64,000 bases of DNA from PLanc-01 sp034678485 (GTDB lineage: Bacteria; Planctomycetota; Phycisphaerae; Sedimentisphaerales; Anaerobacaceae): contig JAXDBU010000092.1 of NCBI GenBank assembly GCA_034678485.1, forward strand, positions 1-64,000. Direction: 5' to 3'. The position numbers were made by a program, and so were the translations under genes. A model generated the notes under the pieces. It ran no database searches. It saw only the letters and a program-made list of their open reading frames with translations, and had not been told where the DNA came from. How positions within the stretch are numbered: the stretch's first letter is position 1; every line of letters begins with the position of its first letter. Shown in pieces: positions 34,669 through 41,674 of the stretch.

Positions 34669-35388
34669 ATGAACAAGACGTTGCTCGTCGCCGTGTTGAT
34701 CGCCGGTCTTTGTCCCCGCCTGCTCCAGGCGGCGCCCACTTCATATACAGGCACGCTCACATGGACCAACGACGCCCTCAACACCCCCCTGTCCGTGAAC
34801 AGCGTGGGTGCCGATGCCGGATGGTTCTCCTCGGACACTTCCGTCAGTTGGACGGTGGACAACACCACCACACCGGGTCTGTGGCACTACGAATACACGA
34901 TCACGGTCCGTGATGGAGGGACTCTGTCGACCGACATCCAGTGTGTGATCCTGGAGACATCACCCACATTCTTTTGGGATAACTTGATTTCCACAAGTAC
35001 AGCGCCCGCCGATTGGCTCGCGAGCGTGGATATCGGTTCGTTCAGTCGATGGGACAACCAGAACCTGCCGAGCGACAGCATCTATGGCGTCATGTTCTGC
35101 ACATCAACTGTCGATCCAACGACGCTCACCATCAGCTTTGACTCGGATCGCGAGCCGGTCTGGGGCGACATTTACGTGCGCAGCTTCACAGACAACGGAA
35201 GTTACAATACACTGAGCAACAGGGGAGGGCCGGACACGGACCCCGATGACGCAGCAAGCAGTGGAAGCGTCAAGAACCACCTTCTCGTTCCAGACACTGT
35301 GGGCACGGTACCCGCCCCTGGGGCGGTGCTGCTGAGCACACTGGGCGTGTCCTTGACGCAATGGCTCCGATGGAGGCGCCGGCTCTGA
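34669..35388 (+). CDS. Secreted protein with PAPGA/PEP-CTERM-type sorting signal (1)
   Basis: 239 residues: a signal peptide (MNKTLLVAVLIAGLCPRLLQA), a Thr/Ser/Asp-rich beta-type region and a C-terminal VPAPGAVLLSTLGV followed by a hydrophobic stretch and a basic RWRRRL end. This tripartite tail is the planctomycete variant of the PEP-CTERM signal processed by exosortase. No exosortase is in the window. GAAAGAGG lies seven bases before the ATG; an ATG at 34663 is also in frame. Role unknown, probably cell surface or extracellular matrix. Confidence 0.78.
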   Translation: MNKTLLVAVLIAGLCPRLLQAAPTSYTGTLTWTNDALNTPLSVNSVGADAGWFSSDTSVSWTVDNTTTPGLWHYEYTITVRDGGTLSTDIQCVILETSPTFFWDNLISTSTAPADWLASVDIGSFSRWDNQNLPSDSIYGVMFCTSTVDPTTLTISFDSDREPVWGDIYVRSFTDNGSYNTLSNRGGPDTDPDDAASSGSVKNHLLVPDTVGTVPAPGAVLLSTLGVSLTQWLRWRRRL

Positions 35389-35661
35389 ACCTGAACTCGC
35401 ACGAGCGAGAAGACACCACAAGCGCTTGTCCAGACGCACTGGAACACCCTGCATGACGAGCCCTTGGGTGGCTGTGCATCCAACGAAGGGATGGACAGAC
35501 AACTCCCCTTCCCACCGGGGTGGCTCGGAGTATTTCCGAATCACCCCGGTGTGCATGGCGTGCCGGGTTACCTCTATCCAGCACGCCTGAGCGACGAAAG
35601 AACCAAGGATGGAGATGGATCAAACCAGCTCCATTTGCCAAGGAGACTGACTGCCGACTGT
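35389..35661. other. Convergent intergenic spacer
   Basis: 273 bases between two tail-to-tail PAPGA genes. I see no strong terminator hairpin with a T-run and no gene. Confidence 0.4.
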
Positions 35662-36351
35662 TTACAGGACGCGGTTCCGGCGAAGCCAGCCAACAAGCCC
35701 AGTACCCAGGCAACCCAGGACAATGGCACCCGGAGCGGGAATCACCGGTTCCGGTGTGGTCGTCTCTTCGTCAGCATATGCCTCGCCACTGGCCGTGACC
35801 GTCAGGAGTAGAGTACCATGGTTGCTGGTACCCGTACTGCGCAGGGGCGTTTTGACTGAGATGGAACCTGTGATCGGTCCTGTGATCGCGCTGTCAATAT
35901 CCGCGCCATCCTCGACACGCAGGATTCCGGTGGTGGCGAAATCACTATCCACAACGGCGCCTTGATTGTTCAGAATCGCGAGTGTCACGGTGACCTCGCC
36001 CTCCGCCCAGTCACCAGGAATATCAGTGAATAGATCAGCCTCCATGCTGAAATCCAGGATATAGGTCGACTGAGTACTGGTGGAATGTGATGCCGCCCAG
36101 GAGATTGACCACGATTGGCTGATAGGGGGGTCGAGCTCATCTTCCACGGGGACACCGTCGGGATCCGTGTCCAGAGCATCGATAAGCTCCAAGGTGCCAA
36201 TGCCAAGATCAACTGGCGAACTCCACGCCTCATAGCCGGTCTTGTCCAGTGATGCGCCGCTGACCATGAAATGGGTTTCGGATGCACGGCTTGTAGCAGT
36301 CAGTCCGAAGACCATTGCCGCAGCCATGCTCAATACAAATGACTTTCTCAT
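35662..36351 (-). CDS. Secreted protein with PAPGA/PEP-CTERM-type sorting signal (2)
   Basis: 229 residues: signal peptide MRKSFVLSMAAAMVFGLTA with cleavage likely after SRA, a beta-rich region with acidic segments (DALDTDPDGVPVEDE could bind calcium), and the tail VIPAPGAIVLGCLGTGLVGW followed by LRRNRVL. It is the same sorting class as its convergent neighbour. AAGGAAGAG precedes the ATG; the longer frame is unsupported. A strong promoter about 610 bases upstream points toward it. Confidence 0.78.
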   Translation of the reverse strand: MRKSFVLSMAAAMVFGLTATSRASETHFMVSGASLDKTGYEAWSSPVDLGIGTLELIDALDTDPDGVPVEDELDPPISQSWSISWAASHSTSTQSTYILDFSMEADLFTDIPGDWAEGEVTVTLAILNNQGAVVDSDFATTGILRVEDGADIDSAITGPITGSISVKTPLRSTGTSNHGTLLLTVTASGEAYADEETTTPEPVIPAPGAIVLGCLGTGLVGWLRRNRVL

Positions 36352-36969
36352 CTTCTCTTCCTTATAACACTCAATACCGCTCTTCGCTACCAGGCCCAAA
36401 AGGCCTTTAGATGGTGCCTACGCAAGCAGCCGCCATAACGAATGCGACTTCTCTGCCTTGCACCCTCCTACTACATGGAGCACAGGGTCCTGCAATCAGG
36501 ACCATCCTGGGGGGTCGTGAACCGTCCAGCCACGATAAGAAATCGACACAAGGCCGGAGCGGCAATGGAGCAACGAAAGCGATGGGCAGCCACCGGAACC
36601 GGGCCATCCCGCAGAACCGGCGCCGACGTCCGCACACCCATGCCTCCTTTGACCTTTCGCCAGGAGCGCTCTATCCATACGAATACAATTGCCATGACAC
36701 TGCCGGCTCTCTCCCGAGAGCCAGAATGACCGGGGGACTCAAACACGTAGATGTCCCCGCGAACAAGAGCACAACAACAGGCAACTCTATGGTCCCTGCC
36801 TCTCTGCACACACCTCCTTTCCGACACATACGCCGAGGTAACGCAGGCATCTGCTCGGCGCACATCATGTGGAACATGAAACAGACCATCCTCCCTGGCG
36901 TGCGATCCCGATTGCCTGATAGGATGATTCTCCTCCTCCAGTGAGGCACCCTCGCAATACACGTTCTTC
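36352..36969. other. Putative long leader or uncharacterised transcript region
   Basis: 618 bases downstream of a strong minus-strand promoter and upstream of the second PAPGA gene. Frames on both strands look non-coding by composition. A minus-strand frame (36671-36886, 71 codons, ATG after AGGGAGG) has a short hydrophobic stretch but is not convincing. An AGGCC/GGCCT hairpin lies at about 36392-36405. Confidence 0.45.
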
Positions 36970-36999
36970 ATAATACACCTTCATCACACCCGATGTCAA
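36970..36999 (-). promoter_or_regulatory. Strong sigma70-like promoter firing leftward
   Basis: On the minus strand a perfect TTGACA, an 18-base spacer and TATTAT. The predicted start is near 36963. The next confident gene on that strand begins 610 bases further, so either a long leader, a small RNA or a small protein follows. Confidence 0.75.
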
Positions 37000-37400
37000 G
37001 TAAATCAGCAAGATTTAGGCGCTCTAACAAAGCCTGAGGAAGCAGCAGTCAATCGCCCAGTACTCCATCAGGTACGAGGCAGTGGTCTGATAGCATGGAG
37101 GACGTGGCCATGGGCAAACCACGGCCGGCCAACAGACTACGAGTTATGCCAAAGACAAGCACGCCCTGGGAGCATCAGCCTGGCGAGACGGGCTGCGGCA
37201 GCGGTATGACCTGCCGGCGGCGAATCCTACGGTTTTGCTGGAGTTCCGGAGAGAGAACATGCAGCCGCCTCTCACTGCGGCATCCGCAGCAGGAGAATTG
37301 AATGAGGCTTTACTTTTCCGGGGTTCGACGGCCTAATAGAGGAGAGGTTACGGAGACCTTGACGGAGCCGAAAACCCTGTTTAGATGGATCGAAAGGCCG
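37000..37400. other. Intergenic region upstream of mltA
   Basis: About 400 bases. A CGTGG/CCACG hairpin with GGGCAAA in the loop lies around 37102-37122. A possible weak promoter, TTGACG-17-TAGATG (37359-37387), would start transcription almost at the mltA codon. No riboswitch class could be matched. Confidence 0.4.
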
Positions 37401-38690
37401 ATGATGAGAAGGATAACAGTGCCCACAGTGCTGTTGGCAGGGGTCATATTGACAGGTTGTCAGACGAAGCGGTCTGCGATCAAGCCGCAGTACGATCGTC
37501 CCCTACCGCCAGGAGAATTGGCCCTCCGCAAGATCGAAGACCCGAGCCTGTACCCGGATTTCACAAGTGGCTGGCGAAATCTGGACAGTCTCAAGGCCGC
37601 GATCCGCAACAGCTTGAACTACCTTGGCAAGCCGTCGAGCAAGCAGCACTTCCCCTACGACCAGATCAGTCACCCCCACGTGGTCGCCACCTTGGAGGAG
37701 TTCCTCAGACTGCTCGATTCCGGCGTCCGGGCCGAGGAAATCAACGGCCTGATTGCTGCCGGCTTCGACGTCTACGAGTCTGTCGGTTGCGACGATCAAG
37801 GCACTGTCCTGTTCACTGGCTACTACACGCCCATCTTCTCCGGCTCGCGTCAACAGACCGCCGAGTTTCAGTATCCTCTGTACAAGGTGCCGACGGATTT
37901 GGTGAAAGGACCGGACGGCGAGACGCTCGGCCGCCGCGGCGCAGACGGGCGGATTACGCCGTACCCGCCGCGCGCGGAGATCGAAGAATCCGCCATGCTC
38001 CGAGGACAGGAGTTGATCTGGTTGAGCGATCCCTTCGAGGCCTATATCGCCCATGTGCAGGGCTCCGCCAAGATCCGGCTGCCTAACGGTCAAATCGTGA
38101 CGGTGGGCTACGCCGCCAACAACGGCCACGAGTACGTCAGTGTGTCGGAGCGTCTCGTGACCGAGGGGGAGATTCCCTCCGACCGAATCAGTCTGGCCGC
38201 CATGATCGACTACTTCAAGGAACACCCCAACGAAGTGAACACCTACGTGCGGGCCAACCCCCGCTACGTGTTCTTCCAGAGCGGCGACGACACGCCGCGA
38301 GGCAGCCTCAACGAGCCGGTGATTCCCTGGAGGACAATCGCCACCGACAAATCCATCTTCCCCCGGGCTTGCCTGGCGTTCCTCTCGACGACACTGTCCT
38401 CGATCCAGGAGGGCCAGGTGTCCGTTGGGCCGTACCATGGCTTTGCTCTCGACCAGGACACCGGCGGCGCCATCCGCGCCCCAGGCCGCTGTGACATCTA
38501 CATGGGCGAAGGCGACGAAGCCGGGCAACTGGCCGGACAGACCTATCAGGAAGGCCGGCTCTACTACCTGTTTCTCAGATCGGAATCCCTCTCGCCCGAG
38601 CCGATGACCGGCACCGATCCTGCCCCCAGCGGCAGCCAACAGACGGTCCCGCCGTCAAACACAACGCCTGCTCCTGCGCAGACCGACTGA
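37401..38690 (+). CDS. mltA: Membrane-bound lytic murein transglycosylase A, lipoprotein
   Basis: About 429 residues. It cleaves peptidoglycan glycan strands with formation of 1,6-anhydro-muramic acid. A signal peptide ends in the lipobox LTGC. The MltA domain shows FTGYYTPIFSGSRQ, PPRAEIE, VGYAANNGHEYVSV and the 3D-domain catalytic region ALDQDTGGAIRAPGRCDIYMG with the conserved aspartates. A Pro/Thr/Ser-rich tail follows. GAAAGG precedes the ATG pair at 37401/37404; the longer frame would bury the signal peptide. Confidence 0.93.
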   Translation: MMRRITVPTVLLAGVILTGCQTKRSAIKPQYDRPLPPGELALRKIEDPSLYPDFTSGWRNLDSLKAAIRNSLNYLGKPSSKQHFPYDQISHPHVVATLEEFLRLLDSGVRAEEINGLIAAGFDVYESVGCDDQGTVLFTGYYTPIFSGSRQQTAEFQYPLYKVPTDLVKGPDGETLGRRGADGRITPYPPRAEIEESAMLRGQELIWLSDPFEAYIAHVQGSAKIRLPNGQIVTVGYAANNGHEYVSVSERLVTEGEIPSDRISLAAMIDYFKEHPNEVNTYVRANPRYVFFQSGDDTPRGSLNEPVIPWRTIATDKSIFPRACLAFLSTTLSSIQEGQVSVGPYHGFALDQDTGGAIRAPGRCDIYMGEGDEAGQLAGQTYQEGRLYYLFLRSESLSPEPMTGTDPAPSGSQQTVPPSNTTPAPAQTD

Positions 38691-38734
38691 TAAGCGCCGT
38701 GTCATGAGCCGAAGGCCACTGCTTCAGGTAAGAG

Positions 38735-38764
38735 AAAGGCCCCGCAGTGTTCCGCAGGGCCTTT
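38735..38764 (+). terminator. Intrinsic terminator after mltA
   Basis: AAAGGCCC and GGGCCTTT form an 8-bp stem with an 14-base loop and a short T-rich end. The symmetric A/T flanks could also serve transcripts arriving from the cold-shock genes on the other strand. Confidence 0.75.
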
Positions 38765-38868
38765 GTACTCACAGATTGGGTCATGCTCTCGTCGCGAGAC
38801 GGCGTCTGGAACGCCCGTGCAGGCGTCAAACCGCGATCGACGCACGCTCGCGCGTCCTACGCCGGTAC

Positions 38869-39072
38869 CTAAACAGGTGTGACGTTTGTGGCCTCCGGTC
38901 CCTTGCGACCCGGGCCCTTGGTGTACTCCACCGCCTGGCCTTCGTGCAACGTCTTGAATCCCTCGCCGGCGATATTGGAATGATGGATGAACAGCTCTTC
39001 GCTGCCGTCATCGGGGGTGATGAATCCAAACCCTTTCTTCTCGTTGAACCACTTCACTGTTCCTCGTGCCAT
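38869..39072 (-). CDS. Cold-shock domain protein 1
   Basis: 67 residues, single OB-fold RNA chaperone. RNP1 is KGFGFI and RNP2 is LFIHH; the GTVKWFN start and GRKGPEATNV end are typical CspA-family. Second of two tandem csp genes separated by 64 bases. Confidence 0.95.
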   Translation of the reverse strand: MARGTVKWFNEKKGFGFITPDDGSEELFIHHSNIAGEGFKTLHEGQAVEYTKGPGRKGPEATNVTPV

Positions 39073-39136
39073 AACTTGATTCTCCCTGGGGACCTCGGCA
39101 TGGTCCCTGCACTATCTCTCCCCCACCGCCTGTCCG

Positions 39137-39340
39137 CTACTTCGGAACTACATTCGTCGCGCACGGGCCCTTGCGCCCTTGCCCGACAGTGAACTCGACC
39201 TTCTGCCCTTCGTTGAGCGAGGCGTACCCTTGCGTCCTGATCTCCGAGTGATGGACAAACAGATCGTCGCCGCCCTCGTCCGGGGCGATGAAGCCGAAGC
39301 CCTTGTCCGCGTTGAACCACTTTACTGTACCTTTTGCCAC
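39137..39340 (-). CDS. Cold-shock domain protein 2
   Basis: 67 residues, with RNP1 KGFGFI and RNP2 LFVHH. The start is GTG (protein begins AKGTVKWF after the initiator), with GGGAG nine bases upstream; a longer ATG frame adds 12 unlikely residues. It precedes the other csp gene and has a 350-base upstream region with palindromes, in line with long regulated csp leaders. Confidence 0.94.
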   Translation of the reverse strand: MAKGTVKWFNADKGFGFIAPDEGGDDLFVHHSEIRTQGYASLNEGQKVEFTVGQGRKGPCATNVVPK

Positions 39341-39697
39341 TGGGTCTTCTCCCGAGCCACCACGGGCTCTAAACACGTTCCCTCTGTTGCATGAAGGGGT
39401 AGACTCCGAGGGAAGAAAGTATACACCTTTTTACAGGAGGTCCATATTATCGCGCCGCCAGTGCAGTGGGTATATAATAAATGCCAAAAGACGGAAATTT
39501 CGGGGTGTCCGATGTAGGTAAATTCCTTACTCCGCAAGGAGAGCAATGTCCCAGTATGGGACATGCGTGACACGTGTCAGGACACGGCGTAGCAGACGTC
39601 CCTCATTGCTCGCAGTATGCTCACTCGGAGTTGCAGATATCGTCCTTCGCTGGGCTCAGCACAACAATCCTTGCACGCGAGTTGATCCCGATCACCA
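39341..39697. other. Upstream region of the csp pair with palindromes
   Basis: 357 bases between hflX and the csp pair. On the minus strand it holds AT-rich candidates for -10 boxes (TATACT, TATTAT) without a good -35, a CTCC-GCAA-GGAG hairpin with a GNRA loop near 39530-39541, and two adjacent palindromes listed separately. Confidence 0.45.
39546..39579. promoter_or_regulatory. Two adjacent perfect palindromes, possible operator
   Basis: ATGTCCCA-GTA-TGGGACAT (39546-39564) and TGACACGTGTCA (39568-39579) stand three bases apart. Such symmetric pairs fit binding sites for dimeric regulators. Neighbours are the end of hflX and the csp upstream region; the regulator is unknown. Confidence 0.5.
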
Positions 39698-41038
39698 TCA
39701 ACCCTCGACGACCTCCAATCTCTCTGGTCGGAGGCGTTCGAGTTCGGGCAATTGGTTCTTGCCCATGCGCACGTCGATGATGGCCTGGCCATCGTCGTAC
39801 TGCTCGCTCACGATCCGGCCGTAGGTACGGAGGAAGCTCTGCACCTTGCCGTTGGCCTGACTGGTCGTGACGCGAAGCACCAGCTCGCGTCCCCTGTACC
39901 GTCGTATCACACCACAGGCCAGTTCATCCATACCCAGACCAGTCCTGGCGGAGATGGCCACTGCGTCCGGGTGCAGCGTCTGGAGCATTTCCAGCGGGCC
40001 GACGTCCTTGATCGCATCGACCTTGTTGAAGACCACCAGCACGGGCTTGTCTTTGCAGCCGATCTCCGACAGGACGCCATTCACCGACTCGATCTGCGCC
40101 ACCACATCCGGGTTCGAGACATCCACCACGTGCAGAAGCAGATCGGCGAACACCGCTTCCTCCAGTGTTGCCTTGAACGAGGCCACAAGCTGGTGTGGCA
40201 GATCTCGCACGAAGCCGACGGTGTCGCTCACGAGCACCTCGACACCCCGCGCCGCAGTCCATTTCCTGGTTCTGGTGTCGAGCGTGGCGAAGAGCCGGTC
40301 CTCGACGAAGGCGCCCGCGTTCGTCAGGGCATTCAACAGCGTGCTCTTGCCGGCATTCGTGTAGCCGACGATGGAGACCTGGAAGAAATCCTTGCGTCCC
40401 TTGATCTCGCGGAGCTTGCGCCGGTCGATCCCCTCCAGCTCGCGCTTGAGCTCGGTGATCCGCTTGCTGACGAGCCGACGGTCGATCTCCAATTGCTGCT
40501 CGCCGGGCCCTCGGACGCCGATGGCGCCGACCGCTCCGGCGGCCGGACCACCGCTGGCCCCGGTCACCGTGTCCAGGTGCGACCACATCCGCGTCAGTCT
40601 CGGGTAGGTGTACTGCAACTGGGCCAGCTCGACCTGCAGCTTGGCCTGCTTGGTCTGTGCCCGCGTGGCAAAGATGTCCAGGATCAGCTCGCTGCGGTCC
40701 AGCACTTTCGTCTGCGTCACAGTCTCCAACTCACGAATCTGGGCGGGCGACAGATCGTTGTCGAAGATGATAACATCGGCATTGAACCGCTTCACGCGTC
40801 CGGCAAGTTGATCGGCTTTGCCCTTGCCCAGGTAGGTAGAAGGCTTGATCGTGCGAATCTTCTGCTGGAATCGATCGACGACGACCGCCCCGGCACTCTC
40901 GGCCAGCGCGGTCAACTCCGCCAGGTTGTCATAGCCCTTGGAGCCCGGCAAAACGGCAGCCACAAGGATGGCACGCTCTTTCCGGACTCTCAGTGTCTCG
41001 CGAAGCTTCTCCAAGTTATGTTCGGACCTCCAAATCAC
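39698..41038 (-). CDS. hflX: GTPase HflX
   Basis: 446 residues. HflX binds the 50S subunit and splits stalled or idle ribosomes. The N-terminal HflX domain has YLGKGKADQL and IIFDNDLSPAQ; the glycine-rich GVRGPGEQQLEIDRR linker follows; the G domain shows GYTNAGKSTLLNAL (P-loop), DTVGFVRDLPHQL and NKVD. A C-terminal extension is present. The start may be the GTG at 41038, which has no clear binding site, or a nearby codon. It is divergent from rpsU, another translation gene. Confidence 0.95.
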   Translation of the reverse strand: MIWRSEHNLEKLRETLRVRKERAILVAAVLPGSKGYDNLAELTALAESAGAVVVDRFQQKIRTIKPSTYLGKGKADQLAGRVKRFNADVIIFDNDLSPAQIRELETVTQTKVLDRSELILDIFATRAQTKQAKLQVELAQLQYTYPRLTRMWSHLDTVTGASGGPAAGAVGAIGVRGPGEQQLEIDRRLVSKRITELKRELEGIDRRKLREIKGRKDFFQVSIVGYTNAGKSTLLNALTNAGAFVEDRLFATLDTRTRKWTAARGVEVLVSDTVGFVRDLPHQLVASFKATLEEAVFADLLLHVVDVSNPDVVAQIESVNGVLSEIGCKDKPVLVVFNKVDAIKDVGPLEMLQTLHPDAVAISARTGLGMDELACGVIRRYRGRELVLRVTTSQANGKVQSFLRTYGRIVSEQYDDGQAIIDVRMGKNQLPELERLRPERLEVVEG

Positions 41039-41139
41039 CGGATTACTACGGCACTCGAAATCGAGATTCTCGAGTTTATCAGAAGCATACCCCCTGCCGC
41101 CTGGATTTCACGAAAAATATCGCGGACGATTTTTGGGAC

Positions 41140-41168
41140 TTGAACACGACCAGGGTGTGTGGTATATT
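41140..41168 (+). promoter_or_regulatory. Promoter of rpsU
   Basis: TTGAAC, 17-base spacer, TATATT. The predicted start near 41175 gives a leader of roughly 77 bases. Confidence 0.7.
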
Positions 41169-41251
41169 CTTTGCTTTCGGCTCTGCAGCGACAGTCATGG
41201 GTTTTGCAGTCGCGAGGATTTGAATTCGGTTACGGGTTTTAAGGGGTACAC

Positions 41252-41428
41252 ATGCTCAAAGTGAAAATGCGATCGGGCGAGTCTGTGCAGCAGATGATTC
41301 GGCGTTTCAAGAAGCTCTGTGAAAAAGAGGGTTTGATTCGCGATATGAAGCGGACGGCGTACTATGAGAAGCCTTCGGAGCGGGAACGCAGGCGAATGCG
41401 AAAGGCCCAGCGGATCATCCGGCACTGA
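41252..41428 (+). CDS. rpsU: 30S ribosomal protein S21
   Basis: A 58-codon gene. The product begins MLKVKMRSGESVQQMIRRFK, continues with LCEKEGLIRDMKR and YYEKPSERERRR, and ends in basic residues; these are S21 hallmarks. S21 sits at the anti-Shine-Dalgarno end of 16S rRNA and influences initiation. AAGGGG lies five bases before the ATG and a good promoter is upstream. Confidence 0.95.
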   Translation: MLKVKMRSGESVQQMIRRFKKLCEKEGLIRDMKRTAYYEKPSERERRRMRKAQRIIRH

Positions 41429-41545
41429 GTCGCCGGTCTTTTCTCCTCGAATCGAACACAAATCAAGCATAGACAAGCACTTGTGACGCTTGTCTATTCG
41501 CTTCTGATGGGTCGTGAGACTTCTTTTGATCCCCCGTTGAAGACG

Positions 41546-41579
41546 GGCTGACAGGGAAGTGTTTTGCGCCCTGTCAGCC
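41546..41579. other. 11-bp perfect inverted repeat between rpsU and the TRAP gene
   Basis: GGCTGACAGGG and CCCTGTCAGCC with a 12-base loop. There is no T-run on either side. It lies between the convergent ends of rpsU and the TRAP operon and may end both transcripts without a classic U-tract. Confidence 0.7.
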
Positions 41580-41674
41580 GGCCAGGCCGAGCAGCCGCAG
41601 CCGATTGCCTCCCACACGGACAGATGATTCACCATGTGCCGATCAGGCACTGGTTCGGGCACTCCAGAGCTTCG

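Noticed and set aside
36671..36886. A 71-codon minus-strand frame after a strong promoter, with AGGGAGG next to its ATG.
   Set aside because: The binding site touches the start codon and the composition (Cys, Met, Pro, Arg) is not protein-like; kept only as a possibility within the leader region.
37095..37301. GGGCAAACC in the mltA upstream region, reminiscent of the c-di-GMP-I riboswitch.
   Set aside because: The remaining conserved parts (GNRA tetraloop receptor and the GGGACGCAAAGCC-like strand) are absent.
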